Shown: in pieces, positions 1-5,160 of the stretch
Layout of the letters: each line of letters begins with the position of its first letter
Numbering within the stretch: position 1 is the first letter of the stretch
Assembly: GCA_049647485.1 (NCBI GenBank)
Contig: JBARXT010000112.1
Coordinates: 1 to 6,032, forward strand
Direction: 5' to 3'
Source of the DNA: 62-47 sp049647485
GTDB taxonomy: Bacteria > Pseudomonadota > Alphaproteobacteria > Rhizobiales > Xanthobacteraceae
Length of the DNA stretch: 6,032 nucleotides
Notes under the pieces: model-generated
What the model was told of the DNA's origin: nothing
What the model saw: only the letters and a program-made list of their open reading frames with translations
Database searches by the model: none
Position numbers and translations under genes: made by a program

Positions 1-102
1 GTATATGCAGCCACAGCTTGCCGAACCATTGCACGGCGCAAGAATTCGACGTAACCACCCTTGAAATCCACGTTTTCCCCGCCGCGCCGTATCGCCACAC
101 CA

Positions 103-122
103 CAGGAACCGGCCAGGAACCG
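103..122. repeat. Tandem 9-bp direct repeat upstream of purM
   Basis: The word CAGGAACCG occurs at 103-111 and again at 114-122, an 11-bp period that puts both copies on the same face of the helix. It lies 10 to 29 bp before the purM ATG. The second copy also supplies the only AGGA-like Shine-Dalgarno core (115-118), though its 13-nt distance from the ATG is long. It could be a regulator site or chance. I see no convincing -35/-10 pair in bases 1-131. Confidence 0.3.
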
Positions 123-131
123 ATTGAACCC

Positions 132-1205
132 ATGACCGAGCGCAAGAACGGACTGACCTATGCCGACGCCGGGGTCGACATCGATGCCGGCAACCGACTA
201 GTCGACCTCATCAAGCCAATGGTACGCGCCACCGCCCGCGCCGGCGCCGACGCCGAAATCGGCGGCTTTGGCGGCCTGTTCGATCTGAAGGCGGCCGGCT
301 TCAAGGATCCAGTTCTGGTGGCGGCGACCGACGGGGTCGGCACCAAGGTCAAGATCGCCATCGAGACAGGCATTCACAATGGTATCGGCATCGACCTGGT
401 GGCGATGTCAGTGAACGATCTGGTGGTCCAGGGCGCGGAGCCCCTGTTCTTCCTCGATTATTTCGCATGCGGCAAACTCGATCCGGAGGCCACTGCCGCC
501 ATCGTCGCTGGCATCGCCGAGGGCTGCCGCGAGTCCGGTTGCGCACTGATCGGTGGCGAAACCGCCGAGATGCCCGGCCTCTACAAGGACGGCGATTACG
601 ATCTTGCCGGCTTCGCGGTCGGCGCGGCCGAGCGCGGTACGCTATTGCCGGGCCGCGACATCGCGGCTAGCGACGTCGTGATCGGACTGGCCTCGTCGGG
701 CGTTCACTCGAACGGGTTCTCGCTGGTTCGCAAGATCGTCGACAAGTCCGGGCTTGATTTCGATGCCCCTGCTCCGTTTGCACCCGTCTTGACGCTTGGC
801 GGCGCGCTGCTGACACCGACCCGGCTTTACGTCAAGTCATGCCTGCGCGCGATCCGCGACACCGGCGGCATCAAGGGACTCGCTCATATCACCGGAGGCG
901 GCTTTACCGACAACATTCCGCGCGTGTTGCCGAAGTCTCTCGGCGTTCGGATCGACCTCGCGCAGTTGCCCGTGCTCCCGGTGTTCAAATGGCTGGCGCG
1001 CGAGGGCGACATCGCCGAACTGGAGTTGTTGCGGACGTTCAATTGCGGCATTGGCATGATCGCCATCGTCGGGCGCGACACAGCCGCGGCGGTGATGGAT
1101 AGCTTCCGCGCAAGCGGCGAGACTGCCGTGCAACTCGGCGAAGTGATCGACGTCAACGATGACGAACGCGTCGTCTATGACGGACACCTCGATCTGGCAT
1201 GGTAA
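132..1205 (+). CDS. purM: Phosphoribosylformylglycinamidine cyclo-ligase (AIR synthetase)
   Basis: Cytoplasmic enzyme of de novo purine synthesis that closes FGAM to aminoimidazole ribotide with ATP. The 357-aa product matches the family's usual length of about 345-360. Family landmarks appear in order: the N-terminal YADAGVDIDAG (10-20), IGGFGG (43-48), the nucleotide-binding ATDGVGTK (65-72), DLVVQGAEPLFFLDY (96-110), IGGETAEMPG (140-149), SSGVHSNGFSLVR (188-200), HITGGGFTDNIPR (252-264) and the late FNCGIGM (303-309). The frame stays open upstream to a TTG at 18, but that extension has no PurM character, so the ATG at 132 is chosen. The Shine-Dalgarno is weak and distant (AGGA, 115-118). 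The stop overlaps the start of purN, implying coupled expression of the two purine genes. The catalytic core looks intact. Confidence 0.97.
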   Translation: MTERKNGLTYADAGVDIDAGNRLVDLIKPMVRATARAGADAEIGGFGGLFDLKAAGFKDPVLVAATDGVGTKVKIAIETGIHNGIGIDLVAMSVNDLVVQGAEPLFFLDYFACGKLDPEATAAIVAGIAEGCRESGCALIGGETAEMPGLYKDGDYDLAGFAVGAAERGTLLPGRDIAASDVVIGLASSGVHSNGFSLVRKIVDKSGLDFDAPAPFAPVLTLGGALLTPTRLYVKSCLRAIRDTGGIKGLAHITGGGFTDNIPRVLPKSLGVRIDLAQLPVLPVFKWLAREGDIAELELLRTFNCGIGMIAIVGRDTAAAVMDSFRASGETAVQLGEVIDVNDDERVVYDGHLDLAW

Positions 1206-1864
1206 AAGCAGTGAAACGGCGCGTCGCCATTCTTATTTCCGGGCGCGGCTCCAACATGGCGGCGCTGATCGCGGCAGCCAAGGCCGCCGACTTCCCGGCC
1301 GAAATCACCGTGGTCATTTCCAACAAGCCCGATGCCGCCGGCCTCACCAAGGCGAAGGAAAACGACGTCGCGACACTGGTGATCGACAGCACACCGTTCG
1401 GCAAGGATCGCGCGGCGTTCGAGGCGGCCTTGCAGGCGGCGCTCGATCAATACGAGATCGAATTGATCTGCCTTGGCGGCTTCATGCGCTTGCTGACCAC
1501 GGAGTTTGTCGAGCGTTGGGCGGGCAAGATTCTCAATATCCACCCCTCGCTGCTGCCGTCGTTTCGCGGTCTCGATCCGCACGGTCAGGCGTTGCGTGCC
1601 GGCGTGAAAATTTCCGGCGCGACGGTGCATTTTGTCACGCCGGAAATGGATGCAGGCCCCATCGTAATGCAAGGCGCAGTCGCAGTGCGCGAGGACGACA
1701 CGTCCGACACGCTGGCGGCGCGCGTTCTCGACATCGAGCATCGCATCTATCCTGAGGCCCTCCGGCTGGTCGCGAGCGGCGATGCGCGTATCGACAACGA
1801 CGTTTGCAGGACTACCGCGACCGGCAGCCCCGACGATACGTTGATTTCCCCGACGACGATCTAG
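1199..1864 (+). CDS. purN: Phosphoribosylglycinamide formyltransferase (GAR transformylase)
   Basis: Transfers a formyl group from 10-formyltetrahydrofolate to GAR, the third step of de novo purine synthesis, in the cytoplasm. Phosphate-binding SGRGSNM is at residues 14-20. The catalytic triad is visible as N113 and H115 in NIHPSLLP and D151 in EMDAGPI. These keep the exact spacing of E. coli N106, H108 and D144, shifted by seven. The usual HTHRQAL-like stretch reads LDPHGQAL (125-132). The 221-aa product carries about 25 poorly conserved C-terminal residues beyond the core. The ATG at 1199 overlaps the purM stop by 7 bp, which suits translational coupling. A GTG at 1211 (residue 5) is an equally plausible start, since many homologs begin at the KRRVAIL segment. 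Neither start has a strong Shine-Dalgarno. Confidence 0.96.
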   Translation: MVKAVKRRVAILISGRGSNMAALIAAAKAADFPAEITVVISNKPDAAGLTKAKENDVATLVIDSTPFGKDRAAFEAALQAALDQYEIELICLGGFMRLLTTEFVERWAGKILNIHPSLLPSFRGLDPHGQALRAGVKISGATVHFVTPEMDAGPIVMQGAVAVREDDTSDTLAARVLDIEHRIYPEALRLVASGDARIDNDVCRTTATGSPDDTLISPTTI

Positions 1865-1884
1865 AGGTCGCGGCAAGAACCGAC

Positions 1885-1889
1885 AAGGA
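1885..1889 (+). promoter_or_regulatory. Ribosome binding site of the reductase gene
   Basis: AAGGA lies 7 nt before the ATG at 1897. It decides the start against an upstream in-frame ATG at 1804, which lies inside purN. The purN-to-reductase gap is 32 bp with no terminator, consistent with co-transcription. Confidence 0.7.
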
Positions 1890-1896
1890 CGACGAC

Positions 1897-2829
1897 ATGG
1901 CAAAGGTTGCGATTGTGGGTTGCGGGGCGATGGGCTCCGTCTATGCCGCGCTGATGACGGATGCCGGTCACGAGGTTCACGCCATCACGCTGTGGCCCGA
2001 CCATGCGGCGGCGATGGCTGCCAACGGTTTGCGCTGCGAAGGCATCAGCGGCGACCGCACCGTTCGCCTTCATGCATCGACGACGACGGACGGCATCGGC
2101 GTCTGCGATCTCGTCATCATCGCCACCAAGGCGTTCGACGTCGAGGCGGCTGCCCGCGCCAGCCTTTCGCTGATCGGCCCCGACACGGTGGTGCAGTCGA
2201 TCCAGAACGGACTGGGCTCGCCGGAAGTCGCCGCGCCGATCGTCGGTGCGGATCGACTGGCCGTCGGCGTGGTCGGCGGCTTCGGCGCGTCGATGCGCGG
2301 CCCCGGCTACGTCCATCACAACGGCATGGAGATGATCCGCTTCGGCGCATTCGCTGGCCTGCCGCGCCGTCCCCTTGAAGCTTCGGCGGCAATCTGGGAA
2401 TCCGCCGGCTTCAAAGTGATGCTGTTCGACGACATCAAGCGCATGGTCTGGGAAAAGCTGATCATGAATGTCACCTTCTCCGCCACCTGCTGCACCACCG
2501 GATTGACGATCGGCGAGGTGATGGACGATGCCGACGCGTGGCCGGTTGCGCGCGGCTGCGCCGAGGAGGCCGTCGCGGTCGCGCACGCTTCCGGCATCAA
2601 GCTCGAGGTCGGCGACCCGATCGCGCATATCCGCAAGCTCGGCGGAAAAATCCCGCATGCCAAGCCGTCGATGCTGCTGGACTTCGAAGCCGGAAGGTGC
2701 TGCGAGATCGACGCGATCAACGGATCGATCCCGCGCCTCGGTCAGCCGCTTGGGGTACCAACGCCGGTCAACGACACACTGGTGCGCGTCATCAAGGCCC
2801 GCGAACGCGCACTCATCAAGTCGGCTTGA
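1897..2829 (+). CDS. panE: Ketopantoate reductase family protein (ApbA/PanE)
   Basis: Likely NADPH-dependent 2-dehydropantoate 2-reductase, making pantoate for coenzyme A. The 310-aa product has the dinucleotide-binding GCGAMG at 8-13, K78 in the ATKAF segment and N104 in QNGLG. The C-terminal ketopantoate reductase domain has K187 and N191 in KLIMN, then S258 and E270 in the SMLLD...EID stretch. The 12-residue S-to-E spacing and the KxxxN pattern equal E. coli PanE S244/E256 and K176/N180, so the catalytic set looks complete. Alphaproteobacteria often carry several paralogs of this family, some acting on other 2-oxo acids, so the exact substrate is inferred. It follows purN by 32 bp, probably in the same transcript. 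Its last 14 bp overlap the convergent TerC-type gene. Confidence 0.85.
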   Translation: MAKVAIVGCGAMGSVYAALMTDAGHEVHAITLWPDHAAAMAANGLRCEGISGDRTVRLHASTTTDGIGVCDLVIIATKAFDVEAAARASLSLIGPDTVVQSIQNGLGSPEVAAPIVGADRLAVGVVGGFGASMRGPGYVHHNGMEMIRFGAFAGLPRRPLEASAAIWESAGFKVMLFDDIKRMVWEKLIMNVTFSATCCTTGLTIGEVMDDADAWPVARGCAEEAVAVAHASGIKLEVGDPIAHIRKLGGKIPHAKPSMLLDFEAGRCCEIDAINGSIPRLGQPLGVPTPVNDTLVRVIKARERALIKSA

Positions 2830-3643
2830 GCGCCGTTATCTCGCGCAGCTTTTTACGACGCCAGATCGCACCGGCAATCAGCACGACGACCACGCCGATC
2901 AGCGACATGATGAGTTCGCCGAGGTCTGTCGATCCAACCGACTTGCCCACGAATCCGAAGAGGGCCGAAGACGCATCCAGCGTCAGCGTCAACTGCCCCT
3001 TGAACACATGGTGCAAATAAGGTTCAACGGCGATATCGGTGGCAATGACATGCCCCGCGATCCAGCCCAATAACGCCGCGCCGGCCCAGACCAGAATAGG
3101 CAGCCGATCCAGTACCGCCATGATCAGGGCGGCCCCGGCGATAATCAGCGGAATGCTGACGATCAGGCCGAAGATCAGCAGTGAAATGCTGCCGTCGGCA
3201 GCCGCTGCGATGGCGATGACGTTGTCGAGACTCATCACCACGTCCGCGACCACGATCAACCGCACCGCCTGCCACAGATTGCCGGCGGCACCGACGTCTT
3301 CATTCTCATGATCGGGCACCAACAATTTGGCAGCAATCACAAGCAGCGCCAGTCCGCCCACCAGTTTCAGGTAAGGGATGGTCATCAGGACAACGATGAT
3401 GGTGGCGAACAGGACGCGCAGCGTTACCGCCGCCCCGGCGCCGAGGATCATGCCCCACTTGCGCTGCTGATCCGGCAGGTTGCGACACGCCAGTGCAATT
3501 ACCAGCGCGTTGTCGCCCGATAGCAGAATATCGATCCAGATGATCTTGAGGACGGCGACCCAGTATTCGGGGCGGACGAGGTTATGCTCGAACTCGGCGA
3601 ACATCGCACTGATGGTCGCCGGATCGAAAATTCCCCCGTCCAT
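2816..3643 (-). CDS. TerC/YjbE-type integral membrane protein
   Basis: A 275-aa inner-membrane protein of the TerC family. Members such as Alx, MeeF and MeeY are linked to Mn2+ export or metal loading of exported proteins; others were named for tellurite resistance. About seven hydrophobic segments are visible (roughly 28-50, 65-89, 93-109, 125-147, 154-176, 183-200, 243-261). The two signature acidic motifs are LSGDNALVIA (41-50) and DVVMSLDNVIAIA (134-146), whose Asp/Asn residues are thought to bind metal. DHENED (111-116) forms an acidic loop, and the C-terminus ends in a basic WRRKK patch. The opening WIDILLSGDNA is typical of the YjbE branch. The start is fixed by AGGAGA at 3652-3657, 8 nt before the ATG. 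It follows ndk by 72 bp on the same strand and may be read from the ndk promoter. The 3' end overlaps the reductase gene by 14 bp. Substrate unknown. Confidence 0.9.
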   Translation of the reverse strand: MDGGIFDPATISAMFAEFEHNLVRPEYWVAVLKIIWIDILLSGDNALVIALACRNLPDQQRKWGMILGAGAAVTLRVLFATIIVVLMTIPYLKLVGGLALLVIAAKLLVPDHENEDVGAAGNLWQAVRLIVVADVVMSLDNVIAIAAAADGSISLLIFGLIVSIPLIIAGAALIMAVLDRLPILVWAGAALLGWIAGHVIATDIAVEPYLHHVFKGQLTLTLDASSALFGFVGKSVGSTDLGELIMSLIGVVVVLIAGAIWRRKKLREITALKPT

Positions 3644-3659
3644 GGCACCGTTCTCCTAT

Positions 3660-3711
3660 CGTCAGCCGGTCATGGCGCTCCGACCAGCGGCAAACGAACC
3701 GCCGGCTGACG
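3660..3711 (-). promoter_or_regulatory. Long inverted repeat in the ndk-terC gap (candidate structured leader)
   Basis: CGTCAGCCGG (3660-3669) and CCGGCTGACG (3702-3711) are perfect 10-bp complements around a 32-nt loop. In the minus-strand transcript the stem starts 4 nt after the ndk stop and ends 2 nt before the terC Shine-Dalgarno. A second 7-bp stem with one G-U pair (3699-3705 with 3684-3690, 8-nt loop) reuses four bases of the outer arm, so the two folds exclude each other. No U-run follows, so it is not a classical terminator. A leader element controlling terC or a processing site is possible; function is inference. Confidence 0.5.
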
Positions 3712-3715
3712 TGTT

Positions 3716-4138
3716 TCAGCCGACGATCTCGTTACCGGAGAAGAATTGCGCGATTTCAATCACCGCAGTTTCCGGCGCGTCGGAACCGTGTACCGAATTC
3801 TCACCAATCGACTTGGCGTGCGCCTTGCGGATGGTGCCTTCGGCCGCCTTCGACGGATCGGTGGCTCCCATCACGTCGCGATACTTGGCAATCGCGCCCT
3901 CGCCTTCGAGCACCTGCACCACGACGGGGGCCGAAATCATGAAATCGACCAGTTCACCGAAGAATGGGCGTTCCTTGTGCACGGCATAGAACGTCTCGGC
4001 CTGTTCGCGCGTCATGCGAATCCGCTTCTGCGCGACGATCCGAAGCCCGGCCTTCTCGATCAGCGCGTTGACGGCGCCGGTCAGATTGCGAGCAGTAGCG
4101 TCGGGTTTGATAATCGAAAAGGTGCGTTCAATCGCCAT
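3716..4138 (-). CDS. ndk: Nucleoside diphosphate kinase
   Basis: Cytoplasmic enzyme that moves the gamma phosphate of ATP to nucleoside diphosphates through a phosphohistidine, balancing NTP and dNTP pools. The 140-aa product has the normal bacterial length. It begins AIERTFSIIKPD with K11, followed by Y51 (FYAVH), R87 and T93 (KYRDVMGATDP), R104 and N114. The catalytic H117 sits in NSVHGSDAPETA, at the standard family position. All recognised active-site residues are present. The frame extends 23 codons upstream, but the chosen ATG at 4138 aligns with the family N-terminus and has AAGGA 7 nt before it (4146-4150). It is the first gene of a minus-strand unit with the TerC-type gene, divergent from the His-rich gene. 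A candidate promoter is at 4179-4207. Confidence 0.97.
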   Translation of the reverse strand: MAIERTFSIIKPDATARNLTGAVNALIEKAGLRIVAQKRIRMTREQAETFYAVHKERPFFGELVDFMISAPVVVQVLEGEGAIAKYRDVMGATDPSKAAEGTIRKAHAKSIGENSVHGSDAPETAVIEIAQFFSGNEIVG

Positions 4139-4178
4139 GTCTTCGTCCTTGCAGCAACCATGGAGGGAGGTTGCGGCG

Positions 4179-4207
4179 CTTATATCGACGCCATCGCGGT
4201 CCGGCAA
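4179..4207 (-). promoter_or_regulatory. Candidate sigma70 promoter of ndk
   Basis: On the minus strand TTGCCG (4202-4207) and TATAAG (4179-4184) are separated by exactly 17 bp. Each matches the consensus at four or five of six positions. Transcription would begin near 4172, giving a leader of about 34 nt. A 6-bp inverted repeat (GCAACC 4154-4159 / GGTTGC 4169-4174) falls at or just inside that transcript start. This is motif reading only. Confidence 0.5.
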
Positions 4208-4303
4208 GGCGGCATTCCGGCCTTAGCTCACCCGTCAAGCCCGAGATTCAGCAGGCAACGGGCAACGTGCGCCAGATCACACTTCCGCATCCGATGCGCT
4301 GAA

Positions 4304-4317
4304 CGGGATCAATCCCG
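4304..4317. promoter_or_regulatory. 14-bp perfect palindrome upstream of the His-rich gene
   Basis: CGGGAT and ATCCCG flank a central CA (4310-4311). The element lies about 90 bp before the ATG at 4408 and about 97 bp beyond the candidate ndk -35. It is short enough to be chance, but it shares the intergenic region with the longer palindrome at 4346-4362. It could be an upstream operator half of a pair. Confidence 0.3.
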
Positions 4318-4345
4318 GACACGACCCACGAGCAGGCGACACGCC

Positions 4346-4362
4346 TTCGAGACAGTCTCGAA
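4346..4362. promoter_or_regulatory. 17-bp perfect palindrome, candidate operator
   Basis: TTCGAGAC (4346-4353) and GTCTCGAA (4355-4362) are exact complements around a single A. The element ends 45 bp before the ATG of the His-rich gene, where a repressor or activator site would be expected. It does not match LexA-type direct repeats or the iron-responsive Irr box that I know from alphaproteobacteria. A one-base centre makes a DNA operator more likely than an RNA hairpin. I found no convincing -35/-10 pair around it. Confidence 0.45.
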
Positions 4363-4407
4363 ATCAACCGCAACGCATCACGCGTCGCATAGCGATAGGA
4401 GAAGACA

Positions 4408-4674
4408 ATGTTGAAGAAGTTCGCGCTGACTCTTGTAGCCGCTGCATCGTTGGGCGCTGCCGCGCTCGTCCCCGGCACCGCGTCCGCCGGCGGTGGCCAT
4501 CATCATGGCTTTCATCACCATCACGGTTTTCACGGCCACTCCCATGGCTTCCATGGCGGCCCCCGGGTTTATATCGGCGGCCCGGTTTACTCCAGCGGCT
4601 ATGGATGCACCGTTCGCCGTCTGGTTCCGACGCCTCATGGCTTGCGGTGGCGCTGGGTGAATCGTTGCTACTGA
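4408..4674 (+). CDS. Small secreted histidine/glycine-rich protein
   Basis: An 88-aa protein of unproven function. It starts with a classic Sec signal peptide: MLKK, a hydrophobic stretch to about residue 21, and an ASA cleavage site at 25-27. The mature form would be about 61 aa. Residues 28-51 are almost only His, Gly and Phe, with 11 His between 31 and 49 in HHHGF, HHHHGF and HGHSHGF blocks. That suggests binding of Ni, Zn, Cu or Co in the periplasm, but this is inference. The C-terminal part has two cysteines (C67, C87) that could form a disulfide, and ends VRRLVPTPHGLRWRWVNRCY. I recall similar tails in small exported Rhizobiales proteins, sometimes loosely annotated sulfur globule protein, a name I would not trust. 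AGGAGA at 4397-4402 sits 5 nt before the ATG. It is probably monocistronic, with a terminator 25 bp after the stop. Confidence 0.85.
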   Translation: MLKKFALTLVAAASLGAAALVPGTASAGGGHHHGFHHHHGFHGHSHGFHGGPRVYIGGPVYSSGYGCTVRRLVPTPHGLRWRWVNRCY

Positions 4675-4698
4675 AGCACCGAGCAATCCTCATGGAAT

Positions 4699-4731
4699 GG
4701 CCCCGGCGCCACCTGGTGGTCGGGGCTTTTT
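4699..4731 (+). terminator. Intrinsic terminator of the His-rich gene
   Basis: GCCCCG (4700-4705) pairs with CGGGGC (4721-4726), and an inner CCAC/GTGG extends the stem around a small bulge and a 3-nt loop. Five T follow directly (4727-4731). It lies 25 bp after the stop at 4674 and separates this gene from the downstream pair. Confidence 0.88.
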
Positions 4732-4872
4732 CCAGAAATCCGGTTCCAGGGACTTTGCCCTTCAATCAATTTTTACTAAACAACAAGATAGCCGGCGAGC
4801 GGTGAAACCATCGCAACACCTTTGGCTTTAATCCTACGTCTATCAAACGGAATTAGGCGAACGGAACTGAAG

Positions 4873-5100
4873 ATGGCGGATCAATCGACCAGCGGCCGGA
4901 GCCAACTCGATCACGCGACAAGCACGTCAATCTGCCGTGCGATCGGCGAAAAGCTGCTTGGCACGGCACTGACGGACACTTCGGACGTTCCGCCTCGCTT
5001 TCAGGCGCTGCTTGCGGCCCTGCGAGAGCAGGACAACCGAAAGAGTTCCGAAACTGGCACGCCCGATCTCCCGCTTGGTCAACCGACGGCCGCCGGCTAG
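4873..5100 (+). CDS. Small NepR-like protein (possible anti-sigma factor)
   Basis: A 75-aa soluble protein with no signal peptide or membrane segment. Residues 24-52 contain IGEKLLG, a short linker, then VPPRFQALLAALRE. This resembles the NepR core (IGxxLR, about ten residues, VPdRFxxLLxxL), the anti-sigma factor that holds EcfG in the alphaproteobacterial general stress response. It is one residue shorter between IG and VP, and lacks the usual R and Y in the first helix. Ends are polar and probably disordered. No ecfG, phyR or stress histidine kinase is in view, so the role is open; it could be a NepR paralog or only helix-loop-helix similarity. The ATG at 4873 has GGAA 6 nt upstream (4863-4866); an upstream TTG at 4822 is less likely. 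It lies 60 bp before the ABC-F gene and may be co-transcribed. The gap 4732-4872 is locally AT-richer (around 4765-4795), but I see no clear promoter or EcfG-type GGAAC/CGTT box. Confidence 0.7.
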   Translation: MADQSTSGRSQLDHATSTSICRAIGEKLLGTALTDTSDVPPRFQALLAALREQDNRKSSETGTPDLPLGQPTAAG

Positions 5101-5160
5101 GTTCGCGACGCCTCTGTCGACACCACTTGCGTTCGGGCGCGTCTCCGGTGAAAAGCCCCG

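Noticed and set aside
61..92. TTGAAA at 61-66 as a -35 box for purM
   Set aside because: The best downstream -10-like word (around 87-92) is 20 bp away and a poor match.
18..131. N-terminal extension of purM from a TTG at 18
   Set aside because: The extra 38 residues show no PurM similarity, while ATG 132 gives the normal family length and N-terminus.
1175..1903. Long minus-strand open frame (242 codons) antisense to purN
   Set aside because: Its translation is Arg/Gly-rich with no recognisable domain and mirrors the codon structure of purN; a typical shadow in GC-rich DNA.
1861..2658. Long minus-strand open frame (265 codons) antisense to the reductase gene
   Set aside because: No family features and low-complexity composition; the plus-strand frame has a complete catalytic set.
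3660..3711. Inverted repeat after ndk as an intrinsic terminator
   Set aside because: No T-run follows the stem on either strand and the loop is 32 nt; it fits a leader structure or processing site better.
4139..4207. 23-codon N-terminal extension of ndk
   Set aside because: The family begins at the AIERTFSIIKPD segment, a good AAGGA precedes the ATG at 4138, and the extension overlaps the candidate promoter.
4500..4560. His-codon-rich stretch (CAT/CAC runs) read as a DNA repeat or CRISPR-like array
   Set aside because: The repetition follows from coding for His, Gly and Phe blocks in one frame; there is no constant repeat unit or spacer.
4732..4872. EcfG-type (GGAAC / CGTT) promoter before the NepR-like gene
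   Set aside because: GGAAC-like words occur (4863-4867) but none has a CGTT partner at 16-17 bp in the right direction.
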